This document shows positions 34,701-45,459 of a stretch of DNA of 49,062 nt, piece by piece. Made by a program: the position numbers and the translations under genes. Positions within the stretch are counted from its first letter, which is position 1. Each line of letters opens with the position of its first letter. This DNA comes from Pigoraptor chileana. Taxonomy: Eukaryota > Opisthokonta > Filasterea. Location: assembly GCA_943704495.1 (NCBI GenBank), contig CALSCR010001793.1, positions 1 to 49,062 of the forward strand. Reading direction: 5' to 3'. A model generated the notes under the pieces. That model was not told the DNA's origin and searched no databases. It saw nothing but the letters and a program-made list of their open reading frames with translations.

Positions 34701-37231
34701 CCAGTGGCTGCTGCAATGTCCCGCCGCAGCGCAGCAATCAGCGACTCTGCCGATTCGCCCGCGGGAATACGCGTCAATTCAATGTAGGCTTCGTCGCAGC
34801 TGACGGCCTGGACGGTGCGCGAGCAGCGCAAGACAGCCTCGTAGAATGCCCACGAGGCCCGCTTGTAACGGTCGAAATCATATGGAAGCACGATGAGGCC
34901 GGGACATTTGCGCAGACTCTCGCCCACATACGATCCATTGTGGATCCCAAACGACCGCGCGACGTAATTGCACGATGCGATTTCGCTGGTCGAATGCACA
35001 CCCCCGAGTCCCGCGACGGTCGCCATGTTGCCATCCTTACCGTGCTGTGCATGCTCCTGTGGATTGGCAGTGGCGCCGGCGCGAGTGGAATGGGCCACAG
35101 CAACCGGCTTCCCCGCAAGGTCAGGGCGATCGACTAAAGAGCACGAGACAAAGAAGGAGTCCATATCCACATGCACCACAATCCGCTCACCTGGTCGCTC
35201 ATCCGTCGGAACGGGTGGCGACGGAGGCCGCGATGCCAGCATCTCAGCGGTCCACCGCTTCACCTCCGCGCCCCACGTGGACAGGTAGTGCAGCCGCGAT
35301 GTGCGGTAGTAGCTGGCCACAAAGTCGCCATCCATTCGCGAGCTGTCGTATGTCTCGGGGCTGCCAGGGAGTTCGACCTCATGGTGCACCGCGTCGTCGT
35401 CACGTGCAGGCGCAGTGCGTTTGTAGTAATTCACAATGCCACCAATACCGCCGAGGTGCCCGCGTCCGTCCGACGCACGTGACAAACAGCTCTTGCTCGT
35501 GGCGGGAGTGCCATTTTCGCCGATGATTCCAAGTGAGCCAATGGGTTGGACGACGGCGTCACACCGCGCGGGCACGTCGGCGGTGTCGGGGATTGGTGGA
35601 TCGCAGGCATCGCCACTGGACCGCTCTGCCACTCGCGCCGCCATTTGCGCCGCACATGCATCTTCGTTGCCAAGAGCGCGTTGTTGGGGCTCCTCGTCCG
35701 ATGATGCGCGCGCGTCCTCCAGCAGGCCAAATGCGCTCGCAGGGGACAGAATGCTGGTGATCTCGCCATCACCCTCCTCATCGTAAAGCACGCCGAACGG
35801 CACAGACGCATAATTTGTGGCGGCTGTCGACTCACGATGGTCACTGAAGCGTGACCGAACATGAGCAGCGTCGCCATCCCTATCGGGCGACTCGTCTGTC
35901 GCCTTTCCCCCGCCAGTCACGTGCGCATCCACACCGTCGCTATGGTTCCCCTCACAGCCACCGCGCACGCATCCTGGATTCTCACCGACACGCACGGCCT
36001 CACTCCCACTGGTACAGGACACGTCGTGCGGGGCCTGGTCTCGCCGCGCGGCAAAGGGAAGGGCCCGCTGCGTGCGAACGCGCGATGCCCCAAGAGCGAA
36101 CTCGGCCCACGGGAGCTGGCGGCCGGCGCGAATACTCTCAAGCAGCCAGTCCGGGTGCACGACGCGGGCATACCTGCGTTAGGAACCGAGAGCGAGAGAG
36201 CGACGGAGGAATCAAGTCAGTGTCTCGGGCAACATGCCCAGAGATGTTGGATTTGAGTCGGCATCTGAACAGGCCATGTCCTTGGCTACGTGAGTCCATG
36301 CGAGAAAACGATGGAGTGAGGGAGAGAGATAGAGGGGACAGAGAGGTCGGTCATGTACTTTGGGAGGGACAAACGAGTATGTGTGGGGGACGAAAGAAAT
36401 ACTGCATGCAGCAGACAAGTAAAGCCCGCACAAAGGTGCGAATGGGGCAAGTGCGACACATACGTATTCTGCTTCAGCTTCGTGTCAGGCAGATTCGTTG
36501 CAATGACGTGGGTTATGCTGCCTTTGCTCCTATGGTACAGATCGAATTCGCCGCCATGTGCTCGGATGATGCGCTTCAGTTCGTGGGCAGGGGGTGTGGT
36601 ATGCCCGTCAACATAGATGCGCACGCCCCGGAAAATATCCGACACCTTCTGCAAGCTGGAGGACGATTACAGACATCCAGGCGCATAAGTAACACAGACA
36701 TATGAGCGTGCTGTAAAGCCGAAGCGAGGGATGCAGGACTCAAGTCAGTGTCTTATGCGCTGCGCCCATTGACTCCACAAGTGAGGGAGAGAAAGAATGT
36801 CAGAGTCCCAGCGGACTCAACAGCGCAGCAAATGTGTCTCCTTGAGTCTATCGTGAATTCACGGCAAACACAAAACACAAAATAATCGAGCCATTTCACG
36901 GAAAGGGCCCTCAGCGAAAGCGGATGTCTTACGTACTATACCACACACACCACACACACACACTACGCATGCACACCAGTACACATCCCACATGTACATG
37001 CGGTTGTGATCAGGGGTGCATCACTCACTCAAACTCTTCACCGTCCGCAAACTGCCCATCCAGCTTCTGTCGCTTGAGTCGCATATATTCCCCAAAGCCG
37101 TCCCAGCCAAACCCATCCTCTATCGGCAGTGGCCCGCCGGCCGCGCCGGCCGCGCCGCCCGCAGCACTGTTCTGGCGTGGCCGGATTCCCTTACGCGGGA
37201 CCGTCACTGCCGAGCGACTGCCGCAGCTCAT
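31784..37231 (-). CDS. REV1: DNA repair protein REV1 (Y-family deoxycytidyl transferase)
   Basis: Seven exons on the minus strand close in phase: 37231-37029, 36655-36464, 36173-34562, 34216-33971, 33766-32599, 32452-32161 and 31934-31784, giving 1287 residues. REV1 inserts dCMP opposite damaged bases and scaffolds translesion synthesis. Order: N-terminal GFGEYMRLKRQKL motif, BRCT (about 72-160, FRGVRIYVDG; VVHPDWLLESI), a 300-residue acidic linker, then the polymerase core with VHVDMDSFFVSC and SCDEAYIEL supplying the metal-binding acids. The thumb has LPGVGWSAAKRL and ERKSVSVEISWGVRFT. Two ubiquitin-binding motifs follow (QIDLAVYQSLPDDVRSEL near 956; DPTVADALPPDILGEL near 1068), and a C-terminal helical bundle (SDDGWRAIFNEMLACAQ) completes it, so all family parts are present. 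The ORF extends to a GTG at 37237, but the ATG at 37231 is preferred. Introns 1 and 2 carry dispersed-repeat copies. Confidence 0.93.
34295..34500 (-). repeat. tandem repeat of about 29 bp in REV1 intron 3
   Basis: Within the intron between 34216 and 34562, the unit TATGCCATGCGCTGTTCATA plus CACATGCACACAG is repeated about six times with small changes. It is a minisatellite wholly inside the intron and creates artificial repetitive open frames on the minus strand. Confidence 0.9.
36730..36782 (-). repeat. dispersed repeat, copy in REV1 intron 1
   Basis: Inverted copy of the core: ATGCAGGACTCAAGTCAGTG, then TCTTATGCGCTGCGCCCATT and GACTCCACAAG, followed by GA-rich sequence. A more broken copy lies in the next intron at about 36208-36300. 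Confidence 0.7.
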
Positions 37232-37697
37232 ATCCACATTCGAAATTCACTCAATAAAGAATATGGCATCTTTCAAGGTTTTGGGGGATCACAGACCCAT
37301 CTGTTTCGGGTGCGTATAGCTTCATTCTTATCAGGCATGAGCTCCCCAAGAAAACCAGTGGAAGGTTTTTTAACCAGTGGAAGTTGAACAATTGTCACGA
37401 CACTCACTCACTGCATACACTGACACCCCTGATCAGTGAAAACTGACGTCACCACCAGGGTAGTCACGTGAGCACCCCCTGAGACAGTCAATCTACCATT
37501 GGATTTTCGGGTTGACCGGACCGCCGTGCAGACAGAAAGTCACACAATTATGATTGCGACGGCTGCCATTGTGACATCGGGTGCACAATTGTCTATTATC
37601 GCAGTCCAACCGCCACATCGGGCGCCGTGGTCTTGTGCGGAGGGATAGCATAACGATTGAGTGATCGAACCCAACCGCGTTGACTGACGCATTACAT
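37232..37697. other. intergenic region upstream of REV1
   Basis: It carries the SNRNP35 3' UTR and the REV1 promoter. A short direct repeat, AACCAGTGGAAG, occurs twice at about 37354-37386. The long minus-strand open frame here (37493-37783) is only an off-frame reading through the last SNRNP35 exon. Confidence 0.5.
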
Positions 37698-39028
37698 TCA
37701 GAAGGGGCGTCTGAAAGGGCGGTCGCGCCCACCAAACCGCAGTTGTCCAGACTCCTTCCTTCCACCATAGCCACCACCTTCACACGTCCGTCGGGCGGTC
37801 AGGAGAGGGAGGAGGGATGTAGTTTCAAGTCAGTGTTCTGGGTGCCATGCACATGGACTCCACAAGAGGGAGGGAGGGAGAGAGGGAGGGAGACAACACG
37901 GCGCCCGGGTGCGCTCACTGACCAAGTCGCCGCGGCACCCATCCTGGCAAAGTACGCTCCACTTCAAACTCGACTAGAATTCGTCGTCCGTCCAATTCGG
38001 CACGGTGAGCATCCTGCGCTCCGCAACAGCATCAGAGTTTCCATTCAATAGACAGCACACCAAGCACACCCATCACAACACGACGAATGCCTTCCACAAA
38101 TGGCATTGTTCAAAGCCATTACATTCGCAATTTTTACAGCTTTTCGCCACGCCATACAGAATGCATTTGCACACACGCAACACCAGCATGGATGCAAGTT
38201 CACATGGAATCAAACGATTCCGTCTTCAAGTTCTGGGCAATTAACTCACCCGATGGGCCTCCTCTGCCCCCCTTTCGGACTCCATCTCAACAAATGCATA
38301 CGATCGCGCGAGTCCGGTCACTGGACGCAGAGCGAACGAGTGTTGATGAATGAAAGAAAGAAAGAAAGAAAATGGAGTGCGGCTGGCAGCGGGTGGTGGA
38401 CATTAAAGGGCTCACGAAGCGCATCACTTACCAATGTCACGCACGCGCCGGACAAACCGTACACTGCCATATTGCGCAAAGAAGAGCAAGATGGATTCTG
38501 CCGTGCGCAAGTCCAAAGCAGCAGGAATTGAGTACTGGAAATTGTGCTCAACGAGTAGAAGTCACGAAAACAGCCACAAAAACAAATAGCCCACCGTCAG
38601 AGGTATCTGCAGCAAGCCGCCCGACAAACAAAGTTTTCCTTGCGTCAGTTGCGATCTTTGGGTCATGCGATGCGTTGTCTGCGGCACAGAAACACCACAA
38701 ATGAGAGATGTAAACCAACCGACGCACACAAATTCCTCCAACGTCCAAAACCACGACTTCACAAAAAACACACGCCTCATGAGCATACTTGCAAAGACAT
38801 TATTTTCAATCGAACGTCCTTCTGACTCTCTGTGACACACTGAGTCCCACATGCCCTCCACTCCCAGTTCCAGGCATTGGACTCACAATGTGACCGCATG
38901 GCGCGCGCCACACCGCGGTCGTGCGGTGCAGTGTCGGTGCCATCAATGCTCCCCGCCGCAAGGGGCACATAGGCAGCCGCGCCCTGCATGCCCGCAGTAT
39001 CCTGACGTCCACTTTCTCTTCGCGACAT
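37698..39028 (-). CDS. SNRNP35: U11/U12 small nuclear ribonucleoprotein 35 kDa protein
   Basis: Six small exons on the minus strand close in phase: 39028-38887, 38678-38595, 38497-38432, 38320-38250, 38013-37923 and 37777-37698, giving 177 residues. The protein is a U1-70K relative specific to the minor (U12-type) spliceosome. The N-terminal motif [21 protein letters not shown] matches the diagnostic [17 protein letters not shown] segment of the human protein, which U1-70K lacks. The single RRM has TLFVGRL (RNP2) and SYAFVEME (RNP1), then [16 protein letters not shown] and [18 protein letters not shown]. It stops there, so the long Arg/Asp/Glu-rich tail of the human protein (246 residues) is absent. 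Starts at 39058 and 38989 are also in frame. Intron 5 contains a dispersed-repeat copy and intron 3 a (GAAA)n tract. None of the exons is long enough to stand out as an ORF. Confidence 0.93.
37816..37866 (-). repeat. dispersed repeat, copy in SNRNP35 intron 5
   Basis: Inverted core reading GATGTAGTTTCAAGTCAGTG, then TTCTGGGTGCCATGCACATG and GACTCCAC, bordered by GGGA-rich tracts (the complement of CT tracts) on both sides. Confidence 0.7.
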
Positions 39029-39112
39029 ATGAATAATGACTGACACATTGGGATGCATAATTGAATCAATCTGATAAGCACTTCAGTCCTTTTGATGGGG
39101 GCAGGGGGTCAG

Positions 39113-39155
39113 CCTAACCCTAGCCCAGGTCCCCTGCCTTATTAACCCTAACCCC
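39113..39155. repeat. degenerate telomere-like CCCTAA motifs
   Basis: CCTAACCCTAGCCC (about 39113-39126) and TAACCCTAACCCC (about 39143-39155) lie in the 274 bp gap between the DNAAF5 and SNRNP35 genes. They resemble the C-rich strand of TTAGGG telomere repeats but amount to only three to four imperfect units. Confidence 0.5.
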
Positions 39156-39302
39156 ATGGCCATATTTTTCAGTCATTACTAATGCTCATGTGGTCAGTGC
39201 CATGCGTTTACTGCCCACGCGCATCACCACCCTCAAACGACACGTGAAACTCCGTGGGTCGCAGCGGTAAGCGTTGACGGTGGAACTCAGACGACCGAGA
39301 AA

Positions 39303-41313
39303 TTATTGTGGCGCTCGCGCACTCTCCACATATGCAATCAGCGCGTCGCAGTACTGGGAAGTACGGTGCTTGTGTCGTGCAGGCAGGACATACTCGAGAA
39401 GAAGGGAAGGGTGGATGGGCGCCGCCGCCTTCAACACTTCCAGTATTGCTTCCTGCACAGTCACATACACGCCACAGACAGAGAAGGCGAGGTACGTGAG
39501 TTCGGCGACACCAAACCAAGGCCGCGTTGCAGCAAACCACATGGCAGTCATCTACCACCTACCTGAATAGTCGCATTGGGATCATCAAGATGGACGAGCA
39601 GGCCACGGTACATCAGCTCTAAGTGCGCTCTGTACAGGTCACGATCATAATCGGCGGGAATTCGACGAACAAATGCAGCAAATGTTGCCGCAATACCCGC
39701 GCGAATTTCATCGCTGCTGTCGTCCAGCCGCTTAAGCAGTTCGGGATAGAGCTGGTGCAGGCGATCCACTGAAGAGAGAGCACACAAAAGAACCCGCGGT
39801 TTTGTTATGAGAAGGACGTCAGCTGGCCTCGCCTTGCAGAGGACTGCAGCGGGAATTGGCAACGGGGCAGCGCGGCACCAAAGCAAACCAGAAATAAGCA
39901 ATGAGCGAACAGCTGGCAGCACACAGCACTCACCTTCCCAGTCGCTGGCGAGTGCAATCAGCTCGGTTGTCGCGTGGCATGCAGCCCTGCGCGTCGACTG
40001 ATTATCGTCGTCGAGGGCGGCCACGAGCACAGGCACAAGCCTGTCCGTCGGCACCGACGCAGCCTCGAATGCACCTGCCCGCAAAAGAGCCCACAGCAGC
40101 GTAACGGCTGCCGTCCGCACCGCCGCCGCCGTTCGCCCCGCCCGCCAGACGCAGTTCGGCGCAATCGCTGCGTCAAACAGATGCACAGTGTGGGCTCGCA
40201 GTGCGCCAGCAGGGTCCAGTGCGGGCGAGTTCTCCAGCACGAGGCGCGAGAACAGCGCAAATAGCCTGCGCGAGCCAGCAGACAGCAGTAGCCACACAGG
40301 TTAATGCAAGAGCACACCTCACACACCAGCTTCTGGATAACAGGCACCACAGAAACATGCACAGTGAATCACCATCGCCATATTGGCACTGGCAAATGAG
40401 ACGCTAAATGCAGTCAGCACAAACCTCACTCGCACGTCAGGGTCACGTGCCGGATCCATTGCCTTTGCCGCCAAGGGGCACACGCGGCTGAGATGGCTAG
40501 CTACCGCAGGCCCTGCACACGTGACCACCGTCTCAAACAGAGCCCTTTCAGGCGAGTGCTTTGTCCACACGCCGGAGGTCGCCTCGAGCGCACCAAGCAG
40601 CCGATCAAGATATTCCTCATACAGCCCTTGGACGGAACGGCCGCGCGCTGCCGCCAGTGCTTCAATACCGGACGCAGCCTGGGCAAGTCGCAATGGGGCC
40701 GACGTGGACAGCACAATGGGTCAGGCACAAACACCACTCTGACGCCCCAAAATAATGAACTCTGCCATCGCACATAAATTTGCGGTCGATTGCATGGTCG
40801 CATCGACCCGAATGACAAAACCCAGCACAAATACTCAAAAGGCAGACCCTAGCGGCAAGATGTGGGACATACCTTAAAGGCAATGGTCGGCGTTGTCGCC
40901 AGTCCCTGCACGCAAAGAAGTGCTTGAAACACAAGGAATGGCGCCACATCGCCCGTAGCCCCACTTGCAGCGCTCTGAAAGCAGCGCACAATTATGTCCG
41001 ATGCTGTCGCCGCGACCACCTCCTGGAGGGCCGTGTGCTCCGACCGACACACCTCCGGATCAGCAATCGCCGAGGCAAGCCTGTCGCCGTGCGAAGCCAA
41101 GTCTGCACCGCCCAGACCACCGCGCAGGACCGCCCCGAGGACCAAAAGGATATTGGCCTTCATTTGCGGCGACGATGCGAGTCGGAGCTGAGGAAGTAGC
41201 ACCCCAAGGGAAGCGTCGGGGTCCACAAAGCGCCCGACCACTTCAGAACAAGCGACCGCCTGAAAAGGCAAGAGAGCAAAGGTTTAATAGCGAAAAGCAA
41301 GTGAAACACACGC

Positions 41314-41362
<49 letters not shown>

Positions 41363-43332
41363 CTTTCCAAGTCAGTGACGGAATTCCACACGGCAACTGA
41401 GAAACATTAGACAACGCAGACACAATTTCCGCGCCCAACCCACTCGCATTGCAACGGCGGGCTCCTCGTCGCCGACCGCCCGGGACAGGGTGGACAGGAC
41501 GCTCTCCAAGTGCTGCGTGACAAAGGCTTCCGAGTGCAGCAGTAGCTGGTACAACAGTCCAGCAGCGCGTGTGCGAATCGACGGCGTCCACTCGCATACC
41601 TCCCGGAGAACGGCCGGGAGTATTTTTCCAACGTTGCGCTGCACAAGCAATCGCAGTCCCAGACGCGGCCTCCCGGGGGCGTTCGCGGACGGGTCGTAGT
41701 CGAGACGGTCCTTGACCTCATCCGGGTACTCGGCCTCGTAGAGCGCGCCAGCCGCGTCTGCATTGGCCCTTGCGCACTCGGCAACTTCGGGGGACTCGTC
41801 CGAGAGCCCGCTAAAAAGTAGCGGCACAAGGCGCTGCGTGTTCGAGTAGCGGTCTGTCAGCTCGCGCATCCAGCGCCCCACAGAGTCGATGGCAGCCCGG
41901 CGTACGCTGGCTGTGTTGTCATTCGTCAGCGCAGCGAGAGACGGCATTAACTCATCCAACGATCCCACTGCTCCATTGAGAATAGTTGCGCAGAGTGCCT
42001 GCCGGGGATTGATGGAAATCGGTGGGCAAATTAGTTTAAATATGGAGAATTGGTAATCGCTGATTAGGGCTGGATTCAAGACTGATCAATGTTGGCAAAC
42101 GCAAGGGCCATCGTGGAACCGCACCTCAATTCCGGCTTGTCTGACGCGAGAATGCGGGTGTGTTATGCATGAGACAAGCGGAGGCACTAACGGCTGGGCC
42201 TGGTAGTGGAACTTATCGGGCACGGCCGCTGCCAGGACTACAACGCACTTGCAGCTCGCCTGCATAATGTTAGTGAAGTACACACACGGCGGAAGGAAAA
42301 ATATGAAAATATCAGCAAGCCAATCATATAAGCACAAATGCCTGATTGTCCGTCGCGCGTAACAGGAATCACGAGGGCGTGGTTTTAGCGATGAGCCACC
42401 TTTTTTGCCTCGGGAAAGCGGTCGAATAGCGTGCGCAGCAGCACGTTGTTCACATCCTGCACAAACGGTGCGATGCCGCGACCCGCACGACCAACTAGTG
42501 CACACAGAAGGTCGATGGCGGCCAGACGCAGCTCTTCCGCAGGCTCAACAGGTTCAGCCACCGCGAGCCGCGATACAAGCACGGGCAGCACATACGGCAG
42601 TGCAGTATCCACAGGATCCAGCCCAAGGACCACGCTGTGAATTCGTTTGGTTAGGGAAATGTTAAACATGGCTGCATGCACATGAAGAAATGGCAAAGAA
42701 CGCACAGGACAGAGCAGTATATGCAGTAACCAACATGACGCACACAGGATGATGAAAATGATACGCACTCCGACACAGCTCCGATCGCAACCTCCCGACA
42801 TTTCTCGCCCGGGTCAGCAAACAGGCGCAGCAGGGGCTTGATGACGGACGAGGCAAGCGCCCTGCGGCACGGCTGGGAAGACAGCTCCGCTTGGGCACCC
42901 GTGGCCTGCTGCAGCACCACTCGCAACTTCTCCACAGCGCGGCGGCGGGTGTTGCGGTTTTCGTCGGCTAGACAATTGATGTCGCGTTGCGCGGTCTTTG
43001 TATACACCGTGTGAAAACATAATTCATAGGTTACAGAAGCAGAAGGAAAAAAGGAGAATGGAAGCATTGTATGTGTATCGCAAGTAGCAGACTGGGGCCG
43101 CTGTGCGTTGTTCGCTTTGACATATGTGCGCGCATCAGGTACGCGACGGCCCCATGCACCATCGACATACATTTGTGGTCAACAACACACTTCCACACTC
43201 AAGACTCGAGACTCAAGACTCAAGCACAAAGCAAAACGCAAAACGCACCTGCAGCCATGCCGCTACGCGAGCGGCATCGTCCGCAGTGAGCACATCGCCC
43301 GATCCCAGACGGAATTCCCCCGTGACATCCAT
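39303..43332 (-). CDS. DNAAF5: dynein axonemal assembly factor 5 (HEATR2)
   Basis: Ten exons on the minus strand close in phase: 43332-43249, 42995-42769, 42634-42400, 42259-42125, 41998-41444, 41259-40873, 40678-40425, 40265-39934, 39768-39563 and 39452-39303. They give 854 residues, the size of the human protein. The chain is all HEAT repeats. Several stretches align directly with animal HEATR2: RRRAVEKLRVVL, AGRTAAAVRTAAV, LYPELLKRLDDSSDEIR, GLLVHLDDPNATIQEAILEV and the C-terminal HKHRTSQYCDALI. DNAAF5 acts in the cytoplasm to preassemble outer and inner dynein arms before transport into cilia, so its presence implies motile cilia or flagella at some life stage. Exon 7 uses a GTTTGT donor, the only one that keeps the frame and restores the conserved DPDVRVRLFALFSRLVL. 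The start is the ATG before DVTGEF; upstream in-frame sequence looks untranslated. Confidence 0.94.
41315..41362. repeat. compound (CA)n(TA)n microsatellite in DNAAF5 intron 5
   Basis: A CA tract (about 41315-41340) joins directly to a TA tract (41341-41362) inside the intron between exons 5 and 6. Confidence 0.9.
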
Positions 43333-45459
43333 AATCGCAACCAGCCCACGCGTGTTGGGCAAAAGGGTCCCGCGTCTAGTGATAAGCGAAGTGCCAAAAT
43401 AAGTTCTCAAGAAATACTCGCACCCATGCGCAGAGACACTCTGTACATTTGGTTTGCCTGTCTTTGCGATGTCCGCAGTTTATCAGTGCTTCAGGGCGTG
43501 TGTGTGCCCAGTAGTAGTAAAGGTGGAGTGGCATATAATGGAATGTGCGCCGCCATTAGCCGTCACTATGGAATGCGCGATACTACATCGCAGTCATTAT
43601 TCACGAGATCTCGGAGAAATATACGATCACGTGACGGGAGCCCGTCTGGACGACGAGCACTGCTGCACACGTGAACAGAGGGCAGATTATCGAAATGCAA
43701 TACTATAAGCAGTGAGTACAGGACAGAAAAAACGATATTATTTACACTAGAATTGATGTTATGTAGGGGCGCATATTCAGTTGTCGGCAGGCGGCGGGTG
43801 CAAGTGCGGCACGCGGCACGCAACTTCTTGAAACCTGATTACATTCTGCCGGCAACTGTCGTTCGTCGCGATTTATTCAGTCGCATCGTTGACTGGTTGC
43901 TGTTGGTTTCCTTTGGCTGCCGATTCATCTCGAGATGAGACTAATGAAGATAGGCCGGACTAAGCGCTGTGCTGAGGCGAATATTTTTGGGACGGCGTTG
44001 CCGGCATTTCAAGAGAGCAAGCACTGATCTCGGATAGTTCGAGCAAATCGAGCATCAAGAGACAGCGTCGTGTAAGCGAGACCTGGCCGAGCGGAATGAT
44101 AGCTGTTCCCCAGTTCAGTGACGACGATATGGTCCAGGGAAATGACAACCGTGTGCGATGAAAGTGCAACAACTGATTGCATGTTCGAATTCAGACAAGT
44201 GATTGCGACTGGACTCGCACCGTGAAATCAACGCTATCTTTATCAGTAACTGTGAAAGATAATTATTGATTATGCCAGGCATAAGCTAAGCACTGACACC
44301 TTGTACTGTGCCGACGGCGCAAAGCAGTTGCGACTTCGGCCCGCGCCAGTGCGATACGAGAATGACGGGATGCAGCCTAGGCATTGAACCGGGTACAAAC
44401 TAAAATGAGAGCTGTGTTGATAACCCGATTCAGTTCATTGTTACAATTTTGGCGCTTTGTCCCAAGGCCTGCTTGCATCAGACGCTATCGACACAACCTG
44501 CTGCCACTCAGGGTCTCCGTGTCGTGGGTAGTGAAACAGTGTTGGAGTGTATGCTGCGACTGTCATGGCATGTGTGTGAGCATTGCCAATTTATATTATT
44601 CGATAAATGGACACCAATCAAGTTCATAAATAGTTGCACACAGTTAAGAGTGCATGTGCGTATGAGTATTAACATCATCCCTGTGTGGGTGGCTATGCAA
44701 GGCTGGGTTCATGAGATGGAGAAGCAGTGTGGTGCAGTAAATAAGAACAGCCCACAACAGTCGTGGGTACTGTAGTAGATGGGGATCTGAATGGATCAGA
44801 AGCTGATCCAACATGACACCCCAAAGAGGAGAGGGAGAGGGAAACCAATTAGCAATATAATGCAAAGAATGCTCTCAAAGATTGACTGTGACTACAATAT
44901 GCTGTGTATGCAGGACTTCAGGAGTTTGACTTTGCACTGTCCATAGCCAATTCTAGACTGAATAACAGTGTCTTAGGCGCGAAATAGCATCCATGAGAGT
45001 GCGAATAGAAGAGGGACTAAAAATAGAGAGGCAAGGATGACATGATAGGCCAGAGAACCTTGCTCCGAAGAAAGAGATGTAGGATTCAAGTGTCTTAAGC
45101 ACTGTGACATGGACTCCAAAATCCAGGCAAAGCGAGAGAAAAAGAATCAGAGACAAAGAAATTCAGAAACAAGTGAAGTGGCAGGCTGCCAGGAGACCTT
45201 ACATAGAGATCTAGAGGTGAAACGCCACATGGAGAAGTTATACGTCCTTAAAGACACAAAGGGAAGCTTTGAAGGGTGCTCAAACAAGCCTCACTCCACA
45301 GACACTAATACAACAGACACATATGAGGGGGTAGACTGAAGTACAGAGAAACAGTACGCAGACACGAGATTATTGACACAATTGGCACAAGGGATACTCT
45401 GGGCATGGATGAAGTGGGACCGTGCATCAAAGCAATCGTCCACGGCAATATCCACACGC
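43333..45459. other. gene-poor region, 2.1 kb
   Basis: The stretch between the DNAAF5 start and the hnRNP L-like 3' end. It has several short open frames on both strands, none with a recognisable domain or convincing splice pattern. It contains an inverted copy of the dispersed repeat (45074-45120), a weaker relic at about 44960-45000, and GA-rich sequence at about 45120-45170. Confidence 0.5.
45074..45120 (-). repeat. dispersed repeat, intergenic copy
   Basis: Inverted core: GAGATGTAGGATTCAAGTGT, then CTTAAGCACTGTGACATGGA and CTCCA, with GA-rich flanks. It is one of the better-preserved copies. Confidence 0.65.

Noticed and set aside
37493-37783. Cys-rich minus-strand open frame, zinc-finger-like spacing
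   Set aside because: It overlaps the last SNRNP35 exon in another frame, and the sense frame there matches the conserved [12 protein letters not shown] block. The CxxC spacing is chance in noncoding sequence.
44178-44192. GTTCGAATTC, resembling a tRNA B box
   Set aside because: No A box, acceptor-stem pairing or cloverleaf could be drawn around it. A second candidate on the minus strand near 44380 failed for the same reason.
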